The notes: a model not told the origin generated them from the sequence alone. DNA of 64,000 nucleotides from Zygnema cylindricum (GCA_037447655.1 JBBHKE010001095.1:1-64000); one strand, 5' to 3'. Shown: positions 1 to 12,000, counted from the first letter of the stretch. Program-made: numbers and translations.

Positions 1-604
1 TACGGGCGTCTTCTTCAATTTTTTTTGAAAGAAGACGCCATGGAACATTGAAAACGAAACTGCGAGGAAGCTGCTTCCCCATATCCTACCCTCCTCCCTC
101 CAAAGCTTTTTACTTTCCTCGCCTCCAGACTTTGACAAAAGCAATCATGCCCATAAATCGAGGAGAGATTTTTTTTTTTTTTAAGTAATGCGCTGTTTGC
201 GAGATAGAGAAAGAAGGCAGACAGAAGGCGGCCATGTCTATCTGTCAGATAGGCTCGGACAGACGAAAATTCATTAAATTTTACCTTCGCGTCATTCGAA
301 CCTGGTCGGGTTACATAGATGCATATTTTAAGGTGAACGACCGGACTACCAGTCGGGGAAGAAGTTTAGATATCAGCAAAGAGTGTGATAAAAATATAAA
401 GAGTTTAATGTTTTACCGCTCATTTAACGGGAAAAACTTGCAAACTGCGTTATATGTAATAGTTTTTTGTTTTTTTTTTTATGTACGGAATAGTACGGAA
501 GGAAATTCATTAACGATTTTTTGCGATTTGATCAAAAGGTTCAATGCGTTTGTTACGTATAATTCGTCGCGTACGGTAAGTTCGCACTAATCGCCGTGAA
601 CAAC
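1..604 (+). repeat. Dispersed repeat, copy A of an inverted pair
   Basis: The reverse complement of this segment aligns by eye with 10378-10800. Shared blocks are the GAAGAAGACGCC-type start followed by a Ser/Phe-like purine stretch, a block near 225-275, and a long block at 418-604 ending in GAACAACTATGT. Copy A carries about 180 bases that copy B lacks. A 118-codon open frame (234-590) runs through it, but its inverted partner keeps only scattered similarity and no intact frame, so I do not call a gene. The element may extend off the left edge. Confidence 0.75.
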
Positions 605-661
605 TATGTACCAAACCGATCGAGTTTAGTACGTGCACAAAATCTAAAATTCTGGAATTAT

Positions 662-941
662 GCCACGTTACCTGTCAGTGCGGAGATTTTCCTAAAACTC
701 AAATTTATTGAAGGGTCTGCCACGTATGCAAAACATGCCACGTCTGGAATATAGAATTTCCACGTGTGCCATGAAATGCTAAACGTTACGAAACAACAAT
801 CTGCCACGTGTAATGTAGCTTCGAGTATGACACGTGCCATGCAGATTGAGTTGTAGTTCTGTAGTTTTGTAATGCCACGTGACAGTAAAAAACGAAAAGC
901 TACTTCTAGTTTTTTTTTAATCTTCTAAAACATTGCCACGT
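662..941. promoter_or_regulatory. Cluster of eight CCACGT/CACGTG (ABRE/G-box-like) words
   Basis: CCACGT-containing words occur at about 662, 719, 737, 760, 803, 829 (reverse orientation), 874 and 935, several as full CACGTG. ACGTGGC is the core of the ABA-responsive element bound by group A bZIP factors in land plants, and LEA genes are classic ABRE targets. The LEA-like gene starts about 700 bases downstream. Against a promoter role, part of the cluster adjoins repeat copy A, whose inverted partner has weaker ACGTGG/ACGTC words, so the words may belong to the repeat. Confidence 0.4.
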
Positions 942-1657
942 TGTATCCAAAAAAAAAACGTTTTTTCATCTCCCAAAGTTCCTAATGTTGGCAATGTTTC
1001 TTCAAAAAAAGAAAATCTTAAATATCTCCGAGAAATTAAAGTGTTAAATTGAACGGTTTTCAGAAAAACACAAACAAAAAACAAGTTAAAAGTTGAAATT
1101 CTTTGTTTTATTTTTTTCATTTTTTTTTCTAGCAACTTATCTTTCCCTCTCTCCCTCACTAATTTTCGATCTTAAGTCATTCAAAGTTTTTCAGCCATGG
1201 CATCTTTGTCGTTTTCTGTGTCTGCCATGGCGCCTTCTTGCGCTCTGATTGGTCGCAGCCAAACAGAAAAGACAAAAACGATCTCTTCACAAAGGTTTGT
1301 TCGTTTTTGTTTGTTTTCGAGTTCATTCTTGTTTCTTGTTTTTTTATTCCCTCGTTTTTTATATTTTTAGAGTTTTCAAAACTTGCATTATTTTTTCTCG
1401 AAAATTTAGCCGAGAATGTAATTAATTTGTTTTCATAATAGCATTTGTATTATTTCATTTTTACAATTCATTTTTATAATTCAGTTTTGTACATCCATTA
1501 ACATCATTCATTTTTTTTTTATTTTTTTTTTTGGGGGCGGGTCAGATTGCCCCAAGGAGTTTTTTTTCCGAAAAGATCGCTGCGAGTCGCTAACTCGAAA
1601 AAAGTTAATCTTTTAAAAATTCAAAAGAAAGTTTCGAAATCGACACAAGTAAGAGCG

Positions 1658-3647
1658 ATGGGAGACGATGACGTTACGGTACGGTACTTTTTGTTTTTTC
1701 TTTGACTCCAATTTTGTGCTGCAATTGAAAAGGGATTTTCCCCTTTTGTCCTTTCCAGTCTTTTGTTTTGTTTTATTTCTCTTTCATGGCTTACATTGTC
1801 AGAAATTCACTCTTTCCCTCCATCCCTTTCCCTCTCCCTCCCCCCTCCCTCTCCCTCCCTCTCGCTCTCCCTCCCTCTCGTTCTCCCTCTTCCTCTCTCT
1901 TCCCCCCTTCGTGTTGGCAAAAAGCAGTTGGAGGAGGCTGCGCACCGATTGGTCGACGCGGTAGAAGAGACTTTTGGAGGGGTGGCCCAAGAGGTGACTT
2001 TTTTCTCCTTCTTTTCTCTTCTATTTAAAAAATTTATATTTAAAGTGTGTAAATTCTCAATTGGGTTTTATGAATTGTTGTGTCAAAAGAGTGGATGAGG
2101 TGAATTTTGATTTTTTTACTTTTTTTAAACTATTTTCAATGAAGTTTGTCAACTGGGAAATATTCCTTTTTTAAGAATTTGACTTGTTAAGGTTTTTTTT
2201 TCTTTGTAGATTCTCTCGCTCTCTCTCCTTTTTCTCTCTTCCTTGCTCTCTCTCCCCTCATATTTCTCTTCTCTCTCCTTCTCCCTATCACACTCACTAA
2301 TCCTTACCTTTTTTGAATCCCCTCTTCCCCTCTTTATTTTTTCTTTCTTTTCTCTCTTTTCAGACAAAGAAAACCACGGCAAAAGCTGGAGATCAAGTTC
2401 AAAGAACCGCTTCAAATGTCACGGGAAAAGTCAAAGAAGTGGGTCACGAGGCGAAGGAAAAGACAAAAGAAGCAGGACAAAACGTGAAGGAAAACGCCGA
2501 ATACGTCGGAGATAAAGCCAAAGAAGCGGGACAAAATGTTAAAGGAAAGGCTCAGGAAGCTTCCGAGAAAGCCCAGGAAGCTGGGGAAGACGTCAAGGAA
2601 AAGACGAAAGAGATCGGTACGGAGGCGAAGGAAAAGACGAAAGAAGTTGGAGCAAATGTGAGAGGAAAGGCCGAGGAAGCTTCTGAGAAGGTGAAGGAGA
2701 CCGGGGAAGACGTCAAGGAAAGGACGAAAGAGTTCGGCACAGAGACAAAAGAGACAGCGAAAGGAGTGGGAGCGAATGTGAGAGGAAAAGCCGATGAGAT
2801 AGGACAAAAGACCTCAGAAAAGTCGAATGAGGTGGGAGGAGAATTGAGAGGAGTCGGAAATGAGGTCCGAGGAAAGACAGAAGAAGCCACAGAAAGGACA
2901 AAATCGGCGGGACAGGATTTGGGCAATGAGACTAAGTCAACTTTCAGGGATTTGGGTAATGAGACAAAAGAACTTGGGAATGAGACAAGATCGGCGGCTG
3001 GAGACTTGGGTAATAAGACTAAAGAGACCGGAAGAGATGTCGGAGGAAAGTTCCAGGAAGGTGCGTCTGAGGTAGAGAAGGAGGCCAAAGAATTCGGATA
3101 CGAGACGAAAGGAATTGGACAAGAATTCGGAAAAGATATTGGGAGGGAGACGAACGAAATCGGGAAGGGTTTGGAAAATGGGGTAAAGGCGAGTGGGAAC
3201 CAATCTAAAAATAATGTCGGCGATTTGGAAAAAACGATCGAAGAAGTGAGTCGAGAAATCGGAAGTGAATCTCAAGAAGTGATTCGAGACGCCAGAGAAG
3301 GGATACAAAGAAATGAGGGTACTCAAGAAATTACAAAAACGACAAACGGTGCGGAAAATGAACTAAAGACAAAAAATGAGGAAAGTCAGAAAAAGTCAAA
3401 CGGAGTTGGAGGACAGGTGAAGACAACATCGTCAGTTGGTGGGAGCTATTTGACGAATGGGAAAAGTGGAGAGGGAGAGGGAGGAAACGGTCACGAGGGA
3501 AAATTGAGTAATGGGAATAGTGGGGAGGAGAGAGAGGGAGATGTGAGAGTATCGACTGGAAGCAGTCCCGGATTAGCAGGGGAGGAGGGAAGGACAACAG
3601 TTGATAAAATGCGATCGCGAGGATCTAAAGTGAGTGGATCTAACTAG
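1658..3647 (+). CDS. LEA group 3-like (LEA_4) protein, three exons
   Basis: My model is exon 1 1658-1678 (starts MGDDDVT, donor GTACGG), exon 2 1928-1993 (acceptor GCAG, donor GTGACT) and exon 3 2364-3647 (acceptor TTTTCAG, stop TAG); all junctions are phase 0, giving about 456 residues. From exon 2 on the protein is almost entirely degenerate 11-residue repeats of the kind GQNVKEKTKEA, rich in Lys, Glu, Ala and Gly and without aromatic or membrane segments. This is the hallmark of late embryogenesis abundant group 3 proteins, which are disordered in solution and fold as amphipathic helices on drying, protecting membranes and enzymes. The last 100 residues turn Gly/Ser-rich. No signal peptide is visible. 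The start is the first ATG that splices in frame; the tiny first exon is the least certain part. Introns are strongly pyrimidine-rich on the sense strand. An unrelated amphipathic repeat protein remains possible. Confidence 0.72.
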
Positions 3648-3840
3648 AGGGTGGGAGAGAGGGAGAGAGAGAAGAGAACAAGAGGGGGAGAAGGAGAGAG
3701 ATTGTAGAGTTCATAAAAGGAAGGAAAGTAAATGTGAGAGCGAAAGGAAGAGAGGGAAGAGAGTGAGAGAAGAAGAGGACAGGGAAAAAGGGGAGTGAAG
3801 CGAGGAGATAAGAGTGAGGGGGTAAGTGTAAGGATAGTTA
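3648..3840 (+). repeat. Polypurine tract after the LEA-like stop codon
   Basis: Sense-strand GAGAGGGA-type low-complexity sequence begins directly after the TAG stop and runs about 190 bases. It mirrors the pyrimidine-rich introns upstream and is likely 3' UTR or 3' flank. Confidence 0.7.
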
Positions 3841-6592
3841 CCTGACGTCAGCTGAACCATGGAATCTACACGTGCGAGTCAAGTGTACATAAAACGGAGA
3901 GGTGGTTCCATGCCGTTGCTTTTTACGGAGTCAGTTTTACGGCAATGGGAGCAGTTAGGGCCAAAATTCTGGCATTCGGAGTTTTCTTTTTCCCTTTTTT
4001 TTTCTTTTTTTCTAGGAGAACAAGTAGTGTCTTTTTTCTCTTTGTACTTTGTGTGTATTTTTTGTTTCAAATGGAAAATAATCTTCTTTTTTTGCGTTTT
4101 AACTGTCTTGGTGCTTGTTTGTTTTATGTGTGCGTATTTTTTTATTTTTTTTTCTTATTTTTTTCCTGATTTTTTTGGGACGGCTTCAAAAAATGTGCAA
4201 AAATCAAATAAATTTGAAAGATGTTTTTTCAAAAAAATAACTGAATTCAAAAAAATGAATGAATTGCTTATTTTGTTTTTCTTTTTACATACATATATGT
4301 TTATATTTGAAACTTTATTCCCTTTCTATTCTTTTCGTTTTTCAAAAATGTCAATATATGTATTTAATGTAGATTTTAACGATTACTCTTTGCCATGATT
4401 TTTTTGCCAAAAACGAAAAATGAACAATGTGAGTTATATCATGGAATGTTAAATCTAATCATCTACAAATATAATCTACCTTAAATTATTTAAGATATTT
4501 ATTTAATTTATTATTTTAAAGAGATGTTCGATTAAAATTACTGATTGCAGATTCGCAATTTACATCAAATTGTTCTTTTATTTGCACAAGAGTAAAATTG
4601 TGAAATAAGTTGAAAAAAAAAGAAAAACTAATTGGTACATATGCTCCCAAATATTCAATTTGCTCTTAACATCATTATTCTTTATAGAAATCATATTATT
4701 TTTTTTTATATGTAAAGATATGTGTGTATATATATGCATACGTAGACACAAACAAACATATACACACATATATTTATTTATGTCTAGTGTGCGTGTCTAT
4801 TTTTGTCTTCATACTGAGGCTTTCAGTTTTGGATTTGGTTTTTATGTTCAACTTGAGATGTAGAGATGATTTTTCTTTTTTGTTCTCTTTTTAGAGATGA
4901 AAAATTTGGTGCATAAAAAATCAAAAGAGGCTGTTGGTGGAAACATTTATTTAACATTTTTTTTCCTCTAGCGTTCTTTTTTGTCTTTTCCTACATCGAC
5001 GACAGTGGTAAAAGTTACGGCATTTAGAAGCTTGTCATTGGACGATAAAAGTTCGACTATGTACAATATCGATTTATTTAAAACTAAAATATCCCATTTT
5101 GAAGACATTGGAAACACTATTGTGACAATTTCTTTTTTTTTTTTGCGAAAATTGTAACATAAACAACATCGAGAAAAAAAGTAGAGTGCTTTCCATATAA
5201 TTAAAAAATATTAATAAAGGTGTAATTGTAAATGTGTGTTTTTTTTCAAATTTGCAATCACTAGTGTGAGTTACAAACAATTTTTCTCTCTTTCGTTATT
5301 ATTTTTTTTTTTTTTGTTTCCTCGTATCTTTTTTTTACTACTTTTTACTTTCTTAATTTATTATTTTGTTTTATTTTTTTTTTGTTAGAATTATGAATTT
5401 CTGTTGCAAAAAAATTTTAACTCATAATTTTTTTTTTTTTTGTCTCTAAAATTTTGAAGAAAATTCAGATTTCTCATGCTGATGCAAAAAATAACACTAA
5501 TTAATGTTCAGATTTTCAAAAAGTGGAAGCTATTATGCTCAATTTAAACCTTTTTCAAAACACAATTTTCATATTGTCATAATAGTAAGTGGCATATTTT
5601 TCTTATTTACAAACTCAATTAGCTAAATAAAAATAAAATAATACACGTAAACGCCATTTTAAATCGTTTGATTCTCAAAAATAAAAATAGTATATTGCCA
5701 TAAAACTACTTACATAAAACAGCAATAAAAAAGACAAAAAAAAAAAAAACAGAACAGAAAAGAAAAAAAAGATGATAAACTTGATAACAAAAAAAAAAAA
5801 TAACACTGTCCACGGTTGACAAATATGCCACTAGTGTCAAAAAACCACACAATATTGTAAAAAAATTCACAAAAGATACAACCCATCTTTTAATTATAAT
5901 TATTGAAATTCATTATGATGGTTTTAATACCAAAGTGGATACCAAATTTTCAAAAAATGCGATTAATTAATTTTCTTGAAATATTTGCAACAACTTTTGA
6001 TTCAACAATTATCCACATTTGATTAATAATACAAATGATAAATCCTTATTAACTTTGTTTCGTTCTATTGTATTTTACAATTATTAAATCAGTTTTGTCA
6101 CTCAAAAAAAAAAAAAGCCCATCTTCAATTATGGTGGAAAGAAAAAAAAAAAAACGATCAAAAAAAGAAGCAAAATGAAAAAAACAAACACATACACACG
6201 CACACAAATAAAAAAATAACAAAAAAAAAGAAAACTTCTATGAAAAATCTATAACAATGGCAAAAACAAAAAGAAAAAAGATTGCATTAAAAAAAAAAAA
6301 CGAAAAGAAAAAAAACAACAAAAACTAAAACAAAAACGGAAAGGAAAAAAACCGAAAAAAAAAAATTATATATATTTACAAAACAAATAATAAAAAAATA
6401 TACCACAACCTCACAATCTCAAATGTCTCGAAGTCCAAAATTCAAAAAAAAAAACCAATAATCCAAAAACCGTTTACTGCTTTTAATCTCCGACTACTAA
6501 ATCTTTTAATGCACAAAAAAAAAAAAACAATTTTAGGGATTTCCAAGATCCTCAAAATCTCAAATTGAGAGAAAAATTAGGTCGATGGCGAA
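3841..6592. other. AT-rich stretch without a recognisable gene
   Basis: Long T and A homopolymers, no splice-bounded coding segment and no conserved motif. A 179-codon frame at 3859-4398 is dominated by Phe/Leu from poly-T and is not credible as protein. This is presumably the shared 3' intergenic space between two convergent genes. Confidence 0.6.
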
Positions 6593-8482
6593 TCATTTTC
6601 CGTCTTTTGTGGCAATATCCAAATCTTTGTCATTTTTTTCGTTTACATCAGATTCCAACTTTGGCTGAAAGAGGGAGAGAGAGGGGGAGAAGGAGAGAGG
6701 GTGAGTGAGAAACACAGGCGGAGAGGGAGAGAGTGAATCAGAGCAGCGAAGAGAGGGAGAGCGGTAGGAAGAGGACGAGGGAGCGAAACAGGGAGGGTTG
6801 GAGAGAAGGTGAATGTGAGAGAGGAGGGAGAGAGAGGGAAAGAGAAGGTGAGGGAGAGAGGGTAGATGGATAGAGCGGGGGGAAGGGGAGGAAAGGGGGA
6901 AAGGAGAGGGAAGGCACGACATTATTATTTATTTGAGCGAGACGAAAAGATGCATACGATGATGATGCAAAAGATGAGGATTATGCATAGCATGTGATAT
7001 GATGATGATGATGATGATGATGATGTGATGATGATGATGATGATGATGATGATGTGATGATGATGATGTATGTGATGTGAGGATGATGATGTGATGATGA
7101 TGATGTGATGATGATATGATGACATTTTTTTTATTATTTTTTTTTTTACATGACATGATTATTTGTTTTTAATTTTATGGAATTACATTAATATTATTAT
7201 CATGTTGTATCATTATTACACATATTCACACCATTGGACGTCATACATTATCCACACACACATTATATACAAGATTAGAGGAGAGAGAGGAGAGGAGAGG
7301 AGAGAGAGGAGAGGAGAGAGATTGAGGAACTGAGGGAGGATCCAAACACCGACGCGAAGCGCAGTCCGTAGGATATTGAAAAATAATAGTGAGAGAAAAG
7401 CAGACGGAGACGTAAAAAATAGAAAAGGAGTCCCGTAAACAATCTCAGGAGAGTAAAACCATTGTTAAAAATGAAAACAAATAACTTCATCAAATGAGAA
7501 AAAAAAAAGATGGATAGGGAGAAGAAAAAAGGGAGATACATATACTCATTAAAAAATAGATAAATAAACAAAGAATAAATGAATAAACAAAAGAAGATTT
7601 TTCTGACCTCCGGAAATATGTCCTGAATCGTTTTATTCACCTCTTCCGCTTTTTGTCCAACGGCTTCCGCTGCGTCTTGTGCCTTTAAAAAAATAAACAT
7701 AAAAAAAAAAAATGCATTTCTGATTTGAAAGTACATGTATTTAATGTCAAGGCATTTTTTTTTATGTCTTTTCTTTAAAGTCAGGACTTAACAAGATCAA
7801 TCGATGCTCAAAGACTGTAATTTAAGAGATATACTTCCGGAAACAAGTGGCTTGTTATCCTTAGATAAAACAATTTTTTTGTCTTTTTAAAAGAAGAAAA
7901 TATATTTCCATCGTCCGTTTTTGATGCAGTATTTAAAAACTTCGATGTTGAGACGCTCCCCTTGTATTTTTTCCTCGACTCTGCTTGATATTTGTGTACA
8001 ATCTTTTTTATTTGCATCCTGTTTAAATTGTTATCTTTGAATGAATTTTCTGTAATTAAAAGAATATTAAAAAAAAAAAGAGAGAGAGGAGAGAAGCTAA
8101 ACGTGAAAAAAAAAAAATGGAGATCGAATGGAAACCGATCTCTTCATCTAAAAACTCATCTCTCCATAATGTTTTCATTTTGTTTTTTGCTTTCGTCGAA
8201 AAAGTAATAACAAAAATAATAAAAACGATTATTATGATAAATACTTCACAAGCGAAAATAAAATAAAAACTAAAATAATAACAATTCTTCATAATAGAAT
8301 TATTTCTTCAAAAACAGAAATAAAAAATATAAACCCACTTTCACTCGGGCATCAATTGTGACAATTGTCGCGTTTGCCGCCGCCTCCCCCACCGCCATCT
8401 GCCCTTGATCCAAAATTTCCTCCGACTTTTTTTGAAAGTCCTGCCCCAAAAAAGAAAAGCAAAAAAAAAAGAAAAAGAAAGG

Positions 8483-8527
<45 letters not shown>

Positions 8528-9267
8528 GGATGAGGAGAGTGAAAGGGGGAAGAAAATGTGGATAAGTAGAGTATAAAAAAACGTTAATTTGGGCAGCCAA
8601 GGGAAAAAAAAAAAACATAAATAAACAAATAAATAAAAAATTCAATAGAAAAAGTATACATAAATAGCGTTACCAATAGTAAGTAAATCAAAACATAATT
8701 AAATTTTAAAAAAATCAAAAGAAAAACAGGGTCTCCGAAAATAGAGGGAAGAGAGGAAGGAGAGGGAGCGGGGGAAAGCGAGGGGGAGGGTGAGGGAGAG
8801 GGGGGAGTGGGAGGGGGGGAGGGGGAGAGGGAGAGGGAGGGGGAGGGGGAGGTAGAGGGGGAGGTAGAGGGGGAGGGGGAGGGGGAGGGGGATGGGGAAA
8901 GAGGGGGAGGGAGAGGGAGGGGGAAGAAGGGAGAGGGAGAGGGAGAGGAAAAGGGGAAGGGAAAGGGAGAGGGAGAGGGAGAGGGAGAGGGAGAGGGAGA
9001 GGGAGAGGGAGTTGGAGAGGGAGTTGGAGAGGGAGAGGGAGTTGGAGAGGAAGAGGGAGAGGGATGAGGGGGAAGAGGGAGAGAGAGAGGGAGAGGGAGA
9101 GGGAGAGGGAGAGGGATAGGGAGAGGGAGAAGGAGAGAGTGAAAGAGAGGTAGAGTGAGAGGAAGAGAGATGGATAAAACTGGGATTTCAAATTTTTGAA
9201 GTTTACATTTTGCGCTCTGACCGCCGTTTTTTTCCCGCAGTGACTTTTTTCGTAAAAAAATGATTTC
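6593..9267 (-). CDS. Partial multi-exon gene for a helical LEA/apolipoprotein-like protein
   Basis: Three exons on the minus strand have good borders and are all phase 0. They are 8339-8440 (acceptor GGCAG, donor GTGGGT; begins DFQKKSEEILDQG), 7608-7682 (acceptor TTTAAAG, donor GTCAGA; AQDAAEAVGQKAEEVNKTIQ and on) and 6593-6664 (acceptor TTTCAG; ends DIATKDGK, stop TGA). A weaker upstream exon may lie at 9207-9267 (acceptor GGGCAG, donor GTAAAC), but its length breaks the phase-0 pattern. The peptide is charged and amphipathic with Ala/Lys/Glu helices, like the second exon of the convergent LEA-like gene. I do not recognise a named family. The start and 5' exons were not found, so this is a partial model. 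Introns are pyrimidine-rich on the sense strand. Confidence 0.5.
6667..6918 (-). repeat. Polypyrimidine tract (sense) upstream of the last exon
   Basis: On the + strand this is GAGAGGGA-rich; in the direction of the minus-strand gene it is a C/T tract ending in the 3' splice site at 6665-6666. Confidence 0.7.
6991..7127. repeat. (GAT)n microsatellite
   Basis: About 135 bases of GATGAT repeats interrupted by GTGAT units, lying in the intron of the minus-strand helical-protein gene. Confidence 0.9.
8481..8523. repeat. Poly-A homopolymer
   Basis: A near-continuous run of about 42 A on the + strand (T on the gene's sense strand), about 40 bases upstream of the exon that begins at 8440. Confidence 0.85.
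8735..9160. repeat. Polypurine low-complexity tract, (GGGAGA)n
   Basis: More than 400 bases of GGGAGA/GGGGGA repeats on the + strand, pyrimidine on the minus-strand gene's sense strand. The long Glu/Gly or Pro/Leu frames across it are artefacts of the repeat. A smaller tract of the same polarity lies at 9517-9610. Confidence 0.9.
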
Positions 9268-10377
9268 CTGCCCGGAAAAAGAAAATTTCGAAATGTCAAA
9301 AATGATGAAAAATAAAACCCAAACTAATTTCGGCCAGAAAAAAACAAAAAAAACACGGAATAAAAAAACTACAAAAAAAAGGGTTCAGGCAGGGCAGTGG
9401 GAGGGTGGGGGGTGGAGAGTTAGAGAGAGAGGGAGACTGGATATTGCACGCAATAAAACATATGAAAAATAAAGTAAACTTTTCAAAATTTAAAATATGC
9501 TCAACTTAAAATAACAGGAGGGAGAAAGAGGGGGAGGGGGAGGGGGAGGGGATGGGGGAAGGGACAGGGGAGAGGAGCAGGGGGGTGATAGGGGGGGGGG
9601 GGGGGAGGGAAGGGAGGAAACCTGTTTTGATGAAAATTTGAAGAAGCTGAAAACAAATCACCCACTGTCGATTTTTCTAAAAAAACGTTTTTTTTTTTGA
9701 AGGGAAGATGTGGACAGTTTTGAAATTGCGACATTTGAACCTTTTTGTCCTTTTTCACATTTTGTGAGAACCCATTTTTTTTTTGATAAAATTGTCGGAA
9801 ATTGCGATAAAATTTGAGACATGTTGAAAAAAAGAAGGAAAAAAAAAAAAAAAAAGGAAGAAGAAGATGAAAGAAAAAAAAAAAAAAGGAAAGCACAAAC
9901 TTCTTTAAGTCTATAAATTTTTTAAATCACTAAATTTGCGAAAAAGTATTTTAGTTTTGTATTTGTTTCTTAATTTATTTATTTTTTCTGTTCTTTTCTT
10001 TTCAAATTCCTTTTTTTTTTTCCTTCTTTTTTTTTGTTTTTTTTTCTCTCTTTTTTTTTTCCTTTTTTTTTTTGAGGTGAAAGGTCAAAAAGTTTATCCA
10101 CCTCAAAACTCAAAATTAAAGATTTTTTGGAGAGGAGAAAAAAACAAAAGTAAATTTACAAGGCGTGCCGTATGCTGACGTGTAATCAGAGAAGAGAACC
10201 GTACGGCATGACCGTTTGCATGCGTGTACAAAAAGACAAAGAAGTTCTGCCTGCTGATCTGGCAAATTTTCCAAACAAAAGCTTACGCCTGCTGACGTGG
10301 CGTATATTTTCGGAATGGTTAAAGTACAAATGTACGGGCCTACGACGTACGTCATGCTGCGATTTAATCATTTAAAC

Positions 10378-10800
10378 ATAGTTGTTCATAGCGTTTAGTG
10401 CGAACGATTCAATCGCGACGAATTATACGTAACGAACGCATTGAACGTTTTGAACAAATCGTTAAAAATCTTTAATGAATTTTCATCCGTACAATTCCGT
10501 ACATGGAAAACAAACAAAAAATTACATATAGCGCAGTTTGTAAGGTTTCCGTTAAATGAGGGGTAAACAGTCATTATTATTAATATATATGTCACACACT
10601 TTACGTATATCTGACTTCCTTGATCAACTGGTAGTAGGATATATGAACATGGCGGTTATGAAACTGTTGCAATTTCAGGTTCGAACGTTGTCCGTCTATC
10701 TGATCTGACTGACAGCCATGGTAGATTATAGGGAGGCGGCTTCCTTGCGGTTTCGTTTTCAATATTCCATGGCGGCTTCTTTCAAAAAAAATTGAAGAAG
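10378..10800 (-). repeat. Dispersed repeat, copy B of an inverted pair
   Basis: Inverted relative of 1-604, about 420 bases long, with matching blocks including GTTGTTCATA at the left and a GAAGCCGCCATGGAA-like right end (read on the minus strand). It ends next to the retrotransposon LTR fragment at 10873. Confidence 0.75.
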
Positions 10801-10872
10801 ATGACCTTACATTTTTCAAACTTAATGCGCGAAAATAGTGTGACGTTTCAACGTCTCTTTTCGAAAATGTCC

Positions 10873-11070
10873 GTACCATTTTCAGCGAAAGACCAGAAAG
10901 TCAAAGTTGGTCAAAGTTGTTACATGAGAGAGAAGTCAATCGGAGTCTTGTTAGTTATGTGTACGGTTGATAGACGTGAAGGTACATATACGTAGACGTC
11001 AAGTTTTTCGTGAAAACGTGGTCCTTGACTTGTAGTGTACGGGAAGTCAAGTAGCCGTAAATTTTGAGTA
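10873..11070 (+). mobile_element. 5' fragment of a Ty1/copia LTR
   Basis: About 195 bases match 11361-11554, the 5' part of the complete LTR downstream, with roughly 93-95% identity by eye (shared landmarks include TTTTCAGCGAAAGA and GACGTCAAGTTTTTCGTG). It is joined directly to an RNase H fragment, so the rest of the LTR and nearly the whole internal region of an older element have been deleted. Confidence 0.8.
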
Positions 11071-11344
11071 ATTCTCACAGATAATCAGAGTAGCATTGCT
11101 TTGATGAAAAATATAGTTTACCATGCAAGGACAATACATATAGACATTCAAACACATTTTGTGAGAGAACATGTTGAAAAGAAAGTTTTAAAGTTTGAGT
11201 TTGTTAGTTCAGCTCAACAAGCAGCAGATCATTTGACTAAAGCAGTTCCTCGAGATAAAATAGTTGTTTGTTATCAGCTCACAGGAGTTGGTCCTATTTA
11301 GTGAGGACAATTGATAGTATGCAGAAAATGACTCAGAGAGGGGG
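11071..11344 (+). mobile_element. Ty1/copia RNase H C-terminal fragment and polypurine tract
   Basis: The frame to 11301 encodes the end of a copia RNase H: TDNQSSIALMKN, HARTIHIDI, HFVRE and AADHLTK match the family pattern DNQSA, HxRTKHIDI, HFVR and DxLTK. After the stop comes a polypurine tract (AGAGAGGGGG, 11335-11344) abutting the LTR start, which is the expected plus-strand priming site. Confidence 0.82.
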
Positions 11345-11988
11345 TGTTAAGATTTCTGCGTCCATTTTCAGCGAAAGAGCAGAAATCAAAGTTGGTCAAA
11401 GTTGTTACGTGAGAGAGAATTCAACCGGAGTCTTGTTATTTATATGTACGGTTGATAGACGTGAAGGTACATATACGTAGACGTCAAGTTTTTCGTGAAA
11501 ACGTGGTCCTTGACTTGTAGGGTACGGGAAGTCAAGTAGACGTAAATTTTGAGTATACGTGACGAAAAAGCATGCGGACATTTTGTACTTGGCGGTCTTT
11601 CATTGGTCTACGTGTATCACAAGTTATATTCTATTTCTTTACGTGACACGCAAGTTGCATAGGTCTACACAACACCTACACATATAAAAATGTACCAAAG
11701 CTATGCATTAATAAATCATCAATCGAATTATTCTCTCCAATTTTTCCCTGCTGCTAGTTTTGCACTGAGTGCTTATTTTGTCGTGGAATTAATCTATCTT
11801 CTTTCTTGTTCAACAATTAAGCTTTGCTTTCTCATATAGAGAATTGTTTGCTTATTTTGTCGTGGAATTAATCTATCTACTTTCTTGTTCAGCAATTAAG
11901 CTTTGCTTTCTCATATAGAGAATTATTTTCCTTAGCTTCCTGTCTTGTAATTGATCGATCCTATGGCCATTTCTTCAGAATCTCAACA
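11345..11988 (+). mobile_element. Complete Ty1/copia LTR, 644 bp
   Basis: It begins TGTTAAG directly after the polypurine tract and ends in AACA directly before a primer binding site, as expected for an LTR with TG...CA ends. Inside, a block of about 85 bases containing TCTCATATAGAGAATT is repeated in tandem (about 11775-11930). This single LTR closes the RNase H fragment on its left and opens the gag-pol copy on its right. Confidence 0.82.
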
Positions 11989-12000
11989 TGGTATCGGAGC
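11989..12000 (+). promoter_or_regulatory. Primer binding site for initiator Met tRNA
   Basis: TGGTATCGGAGC differs by one base from TGGTATCAGAGC, the usual plant copia site complementary to the 3' end of initiator tRNA-Met. Confidence 0.85.

Noticed and set aside
234-590. 118-codon frame in repeat copy A
   Set aside because: The inverted copy at 10395-10595 keeps the DNA similarity but not the frame, so the similarity is that of a non-coding repeat.
3859-4398. 179-codon frame rich in Phe
   Set aside because: Driven by poly-T runs; no motif, no partner and located in the 3' flank of the LEA-like gene.
6991-7127. His/Ser-rich frames
   Set aside because: Readings of the (GAT)n microsatellite.
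8715-9299. 194-codon minus-strand frame with Pro/Leu repeats
   Set aside because: Most of it is the GGGAGA repeat. Only the first about 20 codons might be an exon, and that exon's phase does not fit the others.
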